A stretch of 33,490 bases of DNA from an uncultured Thiotrichales bacterium (lineage in GTDB: Bacteria > Pseudomonadota > Gammaproteobacteria > Francisellales > CACEW01), in NCBI GenBank assembly GCA_903870015.1, contig CAIQBE010000039.1, positions 1 to 33,490 on the forward strand, given 5' to 3'. The notes below the pieces were generated by a model. That model saw nothing but the letters and a program-made list of their open reading frames with translations, was not told the DNA's origin and searched no databases. This document shows, piece after piece, positions 16,755 through 25,114 of this stretch. A program made the position numbers and the translations under genes. The number at the start of each line of letters is the position of its first letter. Position 1 is the first letter of the stretch.

Positions 16755-18875
16755 CTATTTTATCTCATGAATCAAATCTATTTTATCTTTGCCAATAACG
16801 ATTAAATACTCGGGAATATCTTCTTCATCAAAGATTTCACCTGAAAGCATGTAAAGACGAGTATAGCCAAGCTGATGCAGCTCTGCTGCAATATCCATTC
16901 CGCGCATACCACCCGTGGCAAAGTTATTATCCAAAAAAATCTTAATGTCTTTGGGATATTTTGATACATTTTTTAAAAAATTCCTCGGATCCGTATAATG
17001 CGCCACCTCTTGACCGTCAAAAACCGTCATGATTAACATTGCTGCAAAATTCTGATCATCATCCACGACTATTGCATCAAACTTCTTTTGAGCTCGCCCA
17101 TCATCAACATACTTGACGGTTGCATCAATGACAATTGGAATTTCTGGAACAAGCTGCTTAGGTAAAATTTTTGTTCCTGTTGCAGCAGCAGCATCCAAAA
17201 TCACTTTATTGGTATAATGACTCGTAACAAGCACAGAATGATGCACTTGCGCTCGGGCAACAACATCTAAGCCATGCAACTCTTGATTTAATAATTCATA
17301 ATCCGTCAGCAAGAATAGTTTTTGTTTATCCGCGACCGAAAGCTGATTAATCACCTCAAGCGCCTCTAGGCCATTTTGAAAATGCTGAACCCTAATACCT
17401 GGGGCTTGAGCCAAAATGGACTCAAAACGGGTATCCCAAGCAAAATGAATCGAGCTATCATCATCTAAAATAATGACAAAGTCTTGTGAGCCCAACTTAA
17501 TTTCTTCCGCAATCCAATTAGGCGCCATCAGTCTTGGGAAGGTTAAAATAATCTTTGTACCTTTTCCTATTTTTGAATCTATTGCAAACTCACCTTGGTT
17601 ACGCTCTAAAGCTTCCCACACTTGTGTTAAGCCAATCCCATGTCCATCCTGCTTGCCTTCTGTAATAGCCAGATTACTCATAAGTTTTTTGACCAATCCC
17701 GCTGACATACCCTTACCATCATCTTCTATAACTACCCGGACCCACTCATTATCAGCATCAAGATTTAAAATGACCCTGCCTGCTTTTTTATCAAAAGCCT
17801 CAACCGCATTATTGATAATATTTGACAACATACGATTAAAAGCCGTCGGCTCAATTTTAATGAAAGCAAAGCTACCACTTGAACTAAACTTATAATCAAA
17901 CTGAATAGGCAAATCCTGATATTGCAACTTCTTTTCAGACAGAAGCTGCAACATACTTGCGGAGGCTAATATGAGCTGCCGCTCTTCACCAACAATAATC
18001 CCCTCAACATCTTTCTGCTTAAACTGCGTAAGAAGATTATTAGCAATATCTTGAATGCGTATTGCAGCTTCTCTCAAAGCTACGCGATCTTTTTCAGGCA
18101 ACTGTTGGCACGTTTTTGCTAGTACTAATAAACTTGCAGTAGGTGATTTAATATCATGAGCCACTTGAGCGGCAAGTTCGCCTAATGCAGCCATCCTGGT
18201 TTTTTTTGTGATATCACTCAGCAGTTGGATAATTTGATCTTGAATCTCCATTAACTCCATCGAAAGATTCACGGTTAACTTTTGACTCTGCTCTGCTGCT
18301 TGCGGTACCACACCTGTTTTTAAAAGCTGTAATAGGTTATTGATCGGCTCAATAAATAATTGCTGAGGAATTTTATTGGCCAACGGATAAAGCAAGGCGA
18401 ATACAGTCAATGCAAAGAAAATCATTAACAAAATACGACCCAATAACTCTGAGAAAAAATTTCGATCGTTTAATATTGACCCTGACACATGAAAATAACC
18501 AAAATCCTGTCCCGCTACTGATTTAATTTGATAATTATATTCCCAAGACAATAATGGCAACCAATGAATAGAATCATTATTGAGCGCAGTTCCTGTAGGC
18601 ACCCAGCTTATTTTATAAGGGTTGGTAGCATTGTAATCATCTAATTTCAATTGAACCGCAGGCTGATTATCAATAAGAGCTTGACCCACTGTGTAATCCT
18701 CAAGCGACTGACACTGTGCATTCACGAGATCACCTAACTCTTTAAAGCTTTTAGCAATGTCAAAAATAGTCAATCCAATAATCACAATAAAAAATGATAA
18801 TAGGCATAATAAGATTCTGTGGCTTATTTTTACTTTAATCTGATCGACGAGTCTTACACTTTCTTGCAAAGCCAT
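16755..18875 (-). CDS. Membrane sensor histidine kinase with two C-terminal receiver domains
   Basis: 706 residues. Two membrane helices (about 20-40 and 147-166) enclose a periplasmic sensor of about 105 residues. The dimerisation box has H240 (VAHDIKSPTAS). The ATPase domain has the N box (NNAVEAF, N355-N356), G1 (DDGKGM, 385-390) and G2 (GHGIGL, about 408-413). Two receiver domains follow: the first with likely phospho-acceptor D525 (LLTDYEL), the second with D649 (IFLDNNF) and a late GKDK lysine. There is no output DNA-binding domain, so signalling must pass to a partner outside the window. The start, with GAGGTG six to seven bases upstream, lies 14 bases after the stop of the binding-protein gene, so the two form an operon in which the binding protein probably presents a ligand to the sensor. 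Confidence 0.9.
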   Translation of the reverse strand: MALQESVRLVDQIKVKISHRILLCLLSFFIVIIGLTIFDIAKSFKELGDLVNAQCQSLEDYTVGQALIDNQPAVQLKLDDYNATNPYKISWVPTGTALNNDSIHWLPLLSWEYNYQIKSVAGQDFGYFHVSGSILNDRNFFSELLGRILLMIFFALTVFALLYPLANKIPQQLFIEPINNLLQLLKTGVVPQAAEQSQKLTVNLSMELMEIQDQIIQLLSDITKKTRMAALGELAAQVAHDIKSPTASLLVLAKTCQQLPEKDRVALREAAIRIQDIANNLLTQFKQKDVEGIIVGEERQLILASASMLQLLSEKKLQYQDLPIQFDYKFSSSGSFAFIKIEPTAFNRMLSNIINNAVEAFDKKAGRVILNLDADNEWVRVVIEDDGKGMSAGLVKKLMSNLAITEGKQDGHGIGLTQVWEALERNQGEFAIDSKIGKGTKIILTFPRLMAPNWIAEEIKLGSQDFVIILDDDSSIHFAWDTRFESILAQAPGIRVQHFQNGLEALEVINQLSVADKQKLFLLTDYELLNQELHGLDVVARAQVHHSVLVTSHYTNKVILDAAAATGTKILPKQLVPEIPIVIDATVKYVDDGRAQKKFDAIVVDDDQNFAAMLIMTVFDGQEVAHYTDPRNFLKNVSKYPKDIKIFLDNNFATGGMRGMDIAAELHQLGYTRLYMLSGEIFDEEDIPEYLIVIGKDKIDLIHEIK

Positions 18876-18889
18876 GTTAACACCTCATC

Positions 18890-20023
18890 TTATTTAACCG
18901 TACTGACCATACCAATTAACTGAACCCCCTGAGCATTTGTTCTATAAACTGCCGTAGCTGTAGGCCTAAACCAATTTGGATTTTTTTCTCTAGCTGCCTG
19001 ATAGCTTTTTAGGATATTAGCACGCATACTTTGCGATGGATCGTAGTGAGCATTCGATAGCGCGGTTGTCACTGATATTAACGTTAAAAAAGCTGTGTAT
19101 GAAATTGCATTTTGAGGCGGGCTCTTGTAAGCCTCCATATAGTATTGTAAAAAATCCTGATAATTTTTAGATGTCTTATCAAATAAATATGGCGTTATCC
19201 AGTATTCCGTATAATTTTTGTTTGGCATAATGGCGCTATTAATACTACCCCAATTATCCAGACAATTAATAAAAATCAGGTTATCCCTGGCTAAATAAGA
19301 TGAAATTCTAAAAATTAATTGCTGCGAAGATAAAAAAGAATCAGACTGTAGTACTATAATATCGTCCTTTTGATAATTCCCCATCAACTTACCAATATCT
19401 ACCGCTGCTACATCGCCAACATATAAGCCATTAGTCACTTTTGCCGCTGGGTTTTCCTGAACATATAGATTTGATAAAAAATTACTTGAGTCAATACAAT
19501 CTTTACAGTCTGCTGCAACCACATTAAACACATTTTTATTGGGAAAGCTTTTACTCATATACTCTACTATTGCATTATTTAATTCCGCATCTGATATTGA
19601 TAAACTATAAAAATTTGATGACATTGTTGCCAGCTCAGGATCAGAGGCATAAGGTGAAATAACTAAAATATTACTAAACCTGTTTTTCAGCAGCAAAAAT
19701 TGATTAGAAAAATGTGGGCCTATGATAACATCAGGCTTCCATGCTGTAACTTGTGGAATTTCATTAAAAATCGCAAGTGGCTTATCGCTATAGAAAAACG
19801 TCTTGTATTGGATCGCATAACCTTGCTGCTCTGCAGCCATCACAGCTGTTGCAACTCCCTGTAAATAGGAGCTGCGATAATCGCTGGGTAATGATGAATC
19901 GCCAATGTTATCAAGCACCGCAACTTTAATGACTTTAGAATCTGCAAAACCGATACTTGGCATACTCAAACATAGCCAACATAACAGAAGCAGAGAGAAA
20001 ACTCGCGCCATTATTCTTTTCAC
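18890..20023 (-). CDS. Periplasmic binding-fold type I protein (solute-binding, sensor partner)
   Basis: 377 residues from GTG 20023 (GGTGG seven bases upstream); an internal ATG at 20011 is the alternative. The signal peptide is about 1-27, cut after GFA. The mature protein begins VIKVAVLDNI and has the layout of Leu/Ile/Val-type binding proteins (VIIGPHFSNQ, ILVISPYASDPEL). Three cysteines lie at CKDC (in the middle) and in INCLDN. No permease or ATPase gene is adjacent; the only partner is the hybrid kinase downstream, so it more likely senses than imports (inference). Ligand unknown. Divergent from the peptide/SagB-type locus. Confidence 0.8.
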   Translation of the reverse strand: MKRIMARVFSLLLLCWLCLSMPSIGFADSKVIKVAVLDNIGDSSLPSDYRSSYLQGVATAVMAAEQQGYAIQYKTFFYSDKPLAIFNEIPQVTAWKPDVIIGPHFSNQFLLLKNRFSNILVISPYASDPELATMSSNFYSLSISDAELNNAIVEYMSKSFPNKNVFNVVAADCKDCIDSSNFLSNLYVQENPAAKVTNGLYVGDVAAVDIGKLMGNYQKDDIIVLQSDSFLSSQQLIFRISSYLARDNLIFINCLDNWGSINSAIMPNKNYTEYWITPYLFDKTSKNYQDFLQYYMEAYKSPPQNAISYTAFLTLISVTTALSNAHYDPSQSMRANILKSYQAAREKNPNWFRPTATAVYRTNAQGVQLIGMVSTVK

Positions 20024-20055
20024 TTGTGCACCACCATGCAGAGAATATTTTACAA

Positions 20056-20085
20056 ATTATACATTACCGCTCATTAAAGTGTCAG
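20056..20085 (-). promoter_or_regulatory. Promoter of the binding-protein/kinase operon
   Basis: Minus-strand CTGACA (20085-20080), 18-base spacer, TATAAT (20061-20056), about 33 bases before the GTG start. A plus-strand TATAAT at 20138-20143 could serve the divergent peptide gene, so both promoters share about 180 bases. Confidence 0.55.
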
Positions 20086-20202
20086 CATTTTATTCCTTAA
20101 TAATATTAACAAAAATTTTTATCATGTTTTGCTTTATTATAATCTTGGATTAGGGTACAATTTACAGTTAATAATAGCGCAAACAACAATAGAGAGAAAA
20201 TT

Positions 20203-20274
20203 ATGCAAAAAGTGATTAGAGAAATCAAAGAAACCAGTTCAAGCACCCGCGCTCCAGCTTTTATCAAAGCATAA
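20203..20274 (+). CDS. 23-residue peptide ORF, candidate substrate of the SagB-type enzyme
   Basis: ATG 20203 to TAA 20272-20274, with a weak purine-rich AGAGAG upstream. The peptide is basic at the start (KVIREIKE) and then has the run TSSST followed by RAPAF and a C-terminal IKA. Ser/Thr runs are typical sites for azoline/azole formation in peptides handled by SagB-type dehydrogenases. It lies 32 bases before that enzyme's start in the same direction, with no terminator between. Without a homology check it could equally be a leader peptide or chance ORF. No YcaO cyclodehydratase or transporter gene is in the window. Confidence 0.4.
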   Translation: MQKVIREIKETSSSTRAPAFIKA

Positions 20275-20306
20275 CTGACCCTTTAAATTAGGGGCGCAAC
20301 CTCATA

Positions 20307-21410
20307 ATGACAAATAAACATAATGAGCCCCCCCCCCCTCAACTATCTGTCCATTATCACGTCAATAATGACATATTTTTTGTATTCGAAAACGACTGCG
20401 TCCTAACCTGGGATTATCGAAAACATCAACAATTTTTACTTAATTTGGATTACTTTAAAGAGCTACAACTCATCGCCTCAACAGGTCACGGCAATGACGC
20501 AAGCATTGATAAAGAGCTTCTAGCTGCTAATTTAATCTCTGAACACCCCTACCCTGAAACTAAATGGGGCTGGGATGTATTATCAAAAATTTATCACATA
20601 GGCTGCCAAAATGTCGGTGAACTCGAGACCGGGGCAAGCCCAGCACAGCTAGCTGAAGACTATCTTGAATATTGCAAGCAATTGGCCAACAATATGCCCA
20701 ACCTATACACTGAAAAACCTGGCAAACTAATTGATCTACCCCCACCTGACACGACTTCATTAAATAAAATCCCATATTTTGATGTCCTAAAGCAGCGCAA
20801 AACCTCGCGATCTTTTAATGCAGAGCCCATCACTTTAGAGCAATTAAGCACGATGCTTTTTGCCAGCTTCGGGCTAATTCATGGCGAATGGGATGAGTTT
20901 AAAGATTTACACCTTCAAGCCACCGCGATACGCAAAGCCAGTCCCGCTAGCGGCGGCCTACATTCAGAAGAAACCTATGTCGTAGCCTATCGCATAAATG
21001 GCTTAGAAAATGGGTTATATCACTACAGACCCCAAGACCATAAACTCACCCTACTTCAAGCAGGAAACTTTGAGGATAAAGTTATTTCAATGAACATGAG
21101 CCAGTTCTACTCAAAAGGATTAGCCTGCGGTATCTATATCACCTCTCGCCTTGACAAAATATGGTGGAAATACAAACACTCCAAGGCATATCGAGTCACC
21201 ATGCTAGATATAGGCCATGTTTCCCAAACAACGTTACTAACCGCCACCGCGCTACAGCTTAAGACCTGGATGACTGGGGCATTTCGAGATGCAGAACTCG
21301 AAGGATTTTTAGGCATAGACGGCATCAAAGAAACCGCGGTATTTTTTATTGGCATTGGTAAAGGTTCCGGCAAGGCCATCCCTGATGAGTTTTTAGCACA
21401 ATTTGGATAA
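20307..21410 (+). CDS. SagB-type dehydrogenase (nitroreductase fold, putative peptide maturation)
   Basis: 367 residues. The N-terminal about 150 residues are a SagB-associated region; the nitroreductase-fold FMN domain runs from about 160 to 357. Visible motifs: RKTSRSF (from R164), SPASGGLH (212-219), the later DIGHVSQTTLL helix and VFFIGIGKG (about 346-354). SagB/McbC enzymes oxidise azolines to azoles in modified peptides; stand-alone relatives are annotated as peptide-maturation dehydrogenases. The start region contains eleven consecutive C (20328-20338) coding PPPP, so the frame may switch by slippage. The ribosome-binding site is poor (AGGGG 12 bases upstream). No transporter or cyclase lies next to it. 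Confidence 0.82.
   Translation: MTNKHNEPPPPQLSVHYHVNNDIFFVFENDCVLTWDYRKHQQFLLNLDYFKELQLIASTGHGNDASIDKELLAANLISEHPYPETKWGWDVLSKIYHIGCQNVGELETGASPAQLAEDYLEYCKQLANNMPNLYTEKPGKLIDLPPPDTTSLNKIPYFDVLKQRKTSRSFNAEPITLEQLSTMLFASFGLIHGEWDEFKDLHLQATAIRKASPASGGLHSEETYVVAYRINGLENGLYHYRPQDHKLTLLQAGNFEDKVISMNMSQFYSKGLACGIYITSRLDKIWWKYKHSKAYRVTMLDIGHVSQTTLLTATALQLKTWMTGAFRDAELEGFLGIDGIKETAVFFIGIGKGSGKAIPDEFLAQFG
20328..20338 (+). repeat. C11 homopolymer at the 5' end of the SagB-type gene
   Basis: Eleven C within codons 8-11. With C11 the ATG at 20307 reads into the enzyme. With C12 the other ATG at 20323 would be in frame; with C10 neither would. Such tracts are classic contingency loci, but they are also prone to sequencing error. 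Confidence 0.8.
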
Positions 21411-21438
21411 TCCCCCCCAAAAAAAAACACCGCCCTCC

Positions 21439-21467
21439 TTTACACCGGGGCTTAATTAGGGTAAAAT
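21439..21467 (+). promoter_or_regulatory. rpsU promoter
   Basis: TTTACA (21439-21444), 17-base spacer, TAAAAT (21462-21467), about 48 bases before the rpsU start. Confidence 0.65.
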
Positions 21468-21515
21468 ACGCGCCTAATTTAGAATTAACGGCATTCTAAG
21501 CGAGGTGATTTAAAA

Positions 21516-21782
21516 ATGCCTACAGTAAGAGTCAAAGAAACTGAAGCCCTAGAAGGTGCAATCCGCCGCTTCAAGCGTGCTTGTGAAAAAGCGGGAATTC
21601 TTGCAGAACTTCGCAAACGCGAAAGCTATGAGAAACCCACGTTACAACGCAAACGCATGAAGGCAGCTGCCCAAAAGCGTCATCAGAAAAAACTGTTACG
21701 TGAAAGCCCAGGGTATGTCCGCCCAACGCCCCCTGCTCGCACAGGTGGCCCACGCGGTGGCCAAGGTTCTTTTAGCCGCTAA
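21516..21782 (+). CDS. rpsU: Small-subunit ribosomal protein bS21, C-terminally extended
   Basis: 88 residues against 71 in E. coli. The family core is clear: [42 protein letters not shown] and a basic KRHQKK. About 17 extra residues at the end are rich in Pro, Gly and Arg ([13 protein letters not shown]). bS21 sits near the platform of the 30S subunit, where it affects mRNA start-site binding. AGGTGA lies seven bases upstream of the ATG. In many gammaproteobacteria rpsU is followed by dnaG and rpoD; here it has its own promoter and terminator and stands alone. Confidence 0.96.
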   Translation: MPTVRVKETEALEGAIRRFKRACEKAGILAELRKRESYEKPTLQRKRMKAAAQKRHQKKLLRESPGYVRPTPPARTGGPRGGQGSFSR

Positions 21783-21790
21783 ACGAAAAA

Positions 21791-21813
21791 GCCCTCAAAT
21801 TGAGGGCTTTTTT
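21791..21813 (+). terminator. Intrinsic terminator of rpsU
   Basis: Stem GCCCTCA (21791-21797) / TGAGGGC (21801-21807), loop AAT, followed by six T. Confidence 0.93.
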
Positions 21814-21829
21814 ATTATCAAAAAAACAA

Positions 21830-21858
21830 TTGAAAAAAGCATCTTCTAATGGTAATAT
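21830..21858 (+). promoter_or_regulatory. Promoter of small orphan gene 1
   Basis: TTGAAA (21830-21835), 17-base spacer, TAATAT (21853-21858), placed directly after the rpsU terminator and about 37 bases before the ATG at 21895. Confidence 0.6.
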
Positions 21859-21894
21859 AAATATAGATTTCAAGATTAAAAGGATAAAATCATA

Positions 21895-22179
21895 ATGCAA
21901 TCAGGAACCCGCTCTGCCTACCCTGCTGACGCAGTTATAATTACGATTAACCCTATAACACACGCCTTAGCTTCGGCATCATCGACAGAAGAACACCACA
22001 GAGAAAGCAAGGGACAAACAGCCTCCCACGCCAGCTACCCTGCTCTTGACGCAGTTGCAATTACGTTTCACACTGTAATGACACTTACACCCTCAGCATC
22101 ATTGGTAGAAGAGCAAAGAATAAACGCAGAAAACAAGAAAAAAAGCGACCAAGCAACCCCCCTTCAACTACCATATTAA
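21895..22179 (+). CDS. Small orphan protein with a duplicated unit, possibly frameshifted at a C6 tract
   Basis: 94 residues; AGGA ten bases upstream of the ATG. No signal peptide or membrane helix. It contains two diverged copies of a roughly 40-residue unit: first YPADAVIITIN followed by SASSTEEH, then YPALDAVAITFH followed by SASLVEEQ. At 22157-22162 is a run of six C. Removing one C opens a frame to TGA at 22214-22216 that reads YHINAVAIT, a third copy of the unit start. So the gene may be 3'-truncated by a slippage mutation, or switchable. No known family. Not cysteine-containing. Confidence 0.55.
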   Translation: MQSGTRSAYPADAVIITINPITHALASASSTEEHHRESKGQTASHASYPALDAVAITFHTVMTLTPSASLVEEQRINAENKKKSDQATPLQLPY

Positions 22180-22212
22180 TGCAGTTGCAATTACCCAAGA
22201 GGCAGCCCTGAG

Positions 22213-22241
22213 TTGACACCTGTATGTTTTAATGATAAATT
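22213..22241 (+). promoter_or_regulatory. Promoter of small orphan gene 2
   Basis: TTGACA (22213-22218), 17-base spacer, TAAATT (22236-22241). The -35 overlaps the stop codon of the frame-restored third repeat of orphan gene 1. Confidence 0.6.
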
Positions 22242-22282
22242 AATATCAATAAAATTTATTTTTATCAATGGAGAAATCAATC

Positions 22283-22540
22283 ATGGCAACACACAGCTCA
22301 TCACAAGCAGCATCTCTTTCAGGCAGAGAAGAATTGGTCATATCAACGACATCAACTACACCAGAAGCACCCAGAGATCAATTCAGTCCAACACCATCGC
22401 AAAAACACTCACTCTCATTGGCAGATCAAACAATGATGATGAATACAGTCACACCATCACCCGCGCCCGTTGCGCTTGTCCTTGGCAGAGCTGATTTTAG
22501 AGCTGAAATTGAAGCTGCGGCTGCAGCACCCCGCACGTGA
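22283..22540 (+). CDS. Small orphan protein, Ser/Thr/Pro/Ala-rich
   Basis: 85 residues from ATG 22283, preferred over the in-frame ATG 22268 because GGAG lies nine bases upstream of it. Composition is Ser/Thr/Pro-rich (SSSQAAS, STTSTTPEAP, SPTPSQK) with an Ala-rich end (EIEAAAAAPRT). No signal peptide, membrane helix or cysteine. A clear promoter and ribosome-binding site argue it is expressed. No family recognised. Overlapping frames here are shadows. Confidence 0.55.
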   Translation: MATHSSSQAASLSGREELVISTTSTTPEAPRDQFSPTPSQKHSLSLADQTMMMNTVTPSPAPVALVLGRADFRAEIEAAAAAPRT

Positions 22541-22572
22541 GCATAACCGAGGATAAGATAAAAAATTTGAAG

Positions 22573-22597
22573 AAAATATACTAGCGTCGTATATTTT
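22573..22597. terminator. AT-rich hairpin at the convergent ends of orphan gene 2 and waaF
   Basis: Perfect 9-bp stem AAAATATAC (22573-22581) / GTATATTTT (22589-22597), loop of seven. It overlaps the waaF stop codon. AT-rich, so a weak terminator at best. Confidence 0.35.
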
Positions 22598-23594
22598 CCA
22601 AAGCCTCAATCACCTGTGCGGGTTTAATCCACTTTAAACAATGAAAATGTATGAGCGGACATTCACGCTGAAAACAAGGACGACAGTCTAAATCTAAACG
22701 CTCTAATACCCGCGCATTGACACTCAAAGGCGGTGTGAATTGAGAACTAGATGAACCAAAAATAGCAATCATCGGCTTATTCAATGCCGCAGCTATATGC
22801 ATTGGCCCCGAATCATTACTCAAGACTTTATGGCTCAAATCAATGAGCGCTCCCATTTCCAGCAATGTGGTTTTACCCACAAAATTTTTAATCTCTGGCA
22901 CAGCACCTGCTAAAGGGCTAATTAAATCAACCTCTTGCGGCCCACCAATGACCCACACATCAACACCCTGGTTAATAAAATACCGGGCTACATCAATAAA
23001 ATACTCCATCGGCCAACGCTTAGCCGGACCAAAAGCCGCACCTGGAGACAACAACACATTAGGCCGCTCTAAATTTAAACTAAATTTTTGCACAGTCTGA
23101 TCACGCAAGTCCAAAGGAATCTCAATTTTAGGAAAAGGGAAGTGACTATCCGTTTTAAAATCACCCTCTAAAAACCCCAAGGCAACATAGCGCTGGACCA
23201 TCTGCGGATAACGCTCAGGACCTTTAAGATAACGCGTAAGCAAACCATAGCGAGATTCACCAAACCAACCGATACGACAAGGAATTCTAGCCATAAAAGG
23301 CACCAAGGCCGACTTCCAGGTATTGGGTAAAACATACGCCAAATCATAATTTTCTTTTTTTAAGTTCCGTGCCAACTGCCAGCGTTTTCTTAAAGAAAAT
23401 TGACCGTGAACATCAGGCATCAAAATACGCCGGGTAAACTCAGGCATAAGCTCAGTAATCGTTAACGTACTCTCAGGCGCTAATACATCAAAACGAGCAT
23501 CAGCAAAGCGTTCTTTTAACACCTGCACCAAGCTATGTGTCATAATCATGTCACCTAACCACGCAGGCGCTATAATAAGAATTTTTCGAGACAT
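22581..23594 (-). CDS. waaF: ADP-heptose--LPS heptosyltransferase II
   Basis: 337 residues from ATG 23594, which matches the family start (MSRKILIIAPAWLGDMIM); an upstream in-frame ATG at 23618 would add eight residues and neither has a strong ribosome-binding site. GT-B-fold glycosyltransferase family 9, transfers the second heptose to the LPS inner core at the inner face of the cytoplasmic membrane. Motifs: WLGDM near the N-terminus, LSPGAAFGPAKRWP in the middle and SNDSGPMHIAAAL with the ADP-heptose site near the C-terminus. It follows nuoN by about 90 bases in the same direction and may be read through from the nuo genes. Confidence 0.93.
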   Translation of the reverse strand: MSRKILIIAPAWLGDMIMTHSLVQVLKERFADARFDVLAPESTLTITELMPEFTRRILMPDVHGQFSLRKRWQLARNLKKENYDLAYVLPNTWKSALVPFMARIPCRIGWFGESRYGLLTRYLKGPERYPQMVQRYVALGFLEGDFKTDSHFPFPKIEIPLDLRDQTVQKFSLNLERPNVLLSPGAAFGPAKRWPMEYFIDVARYFINQGVDVWVIGGPQEVDLISPLAGAVPEIKNFVGKTTLLEMGALIDLSHKVLSNDSGPMHIAAALNKPMIAIFGSSSSQFTPPLSVNARVLERLDLDCRPCFQRECPLIHFHCLKWIKPAQVIEALENIRR

Positions 23595-23682
23595 CAATGA
23601 ACCGACCCCAATAAACATTACTTGGATTATAACGTGTTTTAATAAAAGAGATAGAGCGCGACAGCCTTATACCAATGCGACG

Positions 23683-25104
23683 TTAAAAAAAATGCTGAAC
23701 CATCATCATAGCGCCATTAGGAAAAATACCGAAGCCTAACAACGCCAAAGCATTAGCCCCAACCAAAGCAAAACCCCAACCAGAAGCATTAAAATGAATC
23801 GGCGCCTCAGAAGCTTCAAAATAAATAGCCTTGGCAATACGCAGATAATAAGCGGCACCAATCACTGACATGAGCACTACTAAAATACTCATGAACAGAT
23901 GCCCCTGATATAATAACGACATAATCACCAAAAGCTTAGCATCAAAACCCAATAATGGAGGAATCCCGGCAAATGATAACAGTACTAACAAAAATAAGAA
24001 TGCCACAAAAGGATGATCTTTATTTAAACCTTTGAGTTGATCCACAGTTTCAATATTTGGCATCACGACAATCAATAAGCCTAACATTGCCACCGTCATA
24101 AAAGCATAAGCCAAAAGATAAAAAGCACTACTCGTCAAACCCGTAACCGTAGATAAACCAAGCGCAATAAAGACCATCCCCATATTAGCAACACTGGAAT
24201 AGCCCAAAAGACGTTTAATATTCTTTTGCATCAATGCAACCAAATTACCAAAAATCAACGACAACAGCCCTAAAAATAACAACCATGGCGATGCCGCAAA
24301 ATGCAACGGGGCCAGACCATTAAATAACACACGCACCAACAAAGCAAAAGCAGCTAACTTGGCAATACTTGATAACAAAGCCACAACAGACAACGGCGCC
24401 CCTTGATAAACATCAGGAACCCACATATGAAATGGAAACAGCCCCAATTTAAAAGAAACGGCAACGAGAATAAAACTCAAAGCCACTAAAAATAAAGGGC
24501 TCATCAACATAGCAATGTTAATATGCATCGCAATTTGGGATAAATAAATCGAGCCAAACAAACCATAAAATAAAGAAAAACCAAATAACAAAAACGCCGA
24601 AGCCAAAGCTCCCAGCACAAAATATTTCATCGCCGCTTCGGTTGCATGTGCAGAATCACGTTTAAGGGCAACCAAAGCATACATTGGCAAAGACAATAAC
24701 TCCAAACCCAAATAAAGCGTGATCAAACTCAAAGCCGAAACCACTACCATCGCCCCTAACAACGACAATAAACTTAAAAGAAAAAACTCACTCAAATAAT
24801 CACTAAAGGCATCTTCTCTCTTAGCGTACGCAAACACCAAAAAGGTTAACAGTGCTGCCATACCTTTAAATCCAACGGCAAAATTATCAAAAACATAATG
24901 CCCGGAAAACAAGCTCTGGACTGGCATATTCCACTCTTGAATCAAGAGCAGGCCCAAGACTAACAATAAAATTTCACTCAAATAAAAAGTCACACAACGG
25001 CGATACCCAACTGGCAAAATCAGATCGATCAACACGATACACAAGAGGCCACAAACCAACAATATTTCCGGGCTATTTAGATGCATACTCAACCAAAGAT
25101 TCAT
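23683..25104 (-). CDS. nuoN: NADH-quinone oxidoreductase subunit N
   Basis: 473 residues (E. coli 485), multi-spanning antiporter-like proton-pumping subunit of complex I. The functional Glu and Lys lie in the ELLSLPMYAL and FKLGLFPFHMW segments, the latter followed by VPDVYQGAP. The start is 10 bases after the nuoM stop. Confidence 0.97.
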   Translation of the reverse strand: MNLWLSMHLNSPEILLVCGLLCIVLIDLILPVGYRRCVTFYLSEILLLVLGLLLIQEWNMPVQSLFSGHYVFDNFAVGFKGMAALLTFLVFAYAKREDAFSDYLSEFFLLSLLSLLGAMVVVSALSLITLYLGLELLSLPMYALVALKRDSAHATEAAMKYFVLGALASAFLLFGFSLFYGLFGSIYLSQIAMHINIAMLMSPLFLVALSFILVAVSFKLGLFPFHMWVPDVYQGAPLSVVALLSSIAKLAAFALLVRVLFNGLAPLHFAASPWLLFLGLLSLIFGNLVALMQKNIKRLLGYSSVANMGMVFIALGLSTVTGLTSSAFYLLAYAFMTVAMLGLLIVVMPNIETVDQLKGLNKDHPFVAFLFLLVLLSFAGIPPLLGFDAKLLVIMSLLYQGHLFMSILVVLMSVIGAAYYLRIAKAIYFEASEAPIHFNASGWGFALVGANALALLGFGIFPNGAMMMVQHFF

Positions 25105-25114
25105 CTTTTAATTC

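Noticed and set aside
22213..22494. 93-codon plus-strand frame
   Set aside because: Overlaps the 22283-22540 gene in another phase; the latter has the ribosome-binding site and promoter in correct positions.
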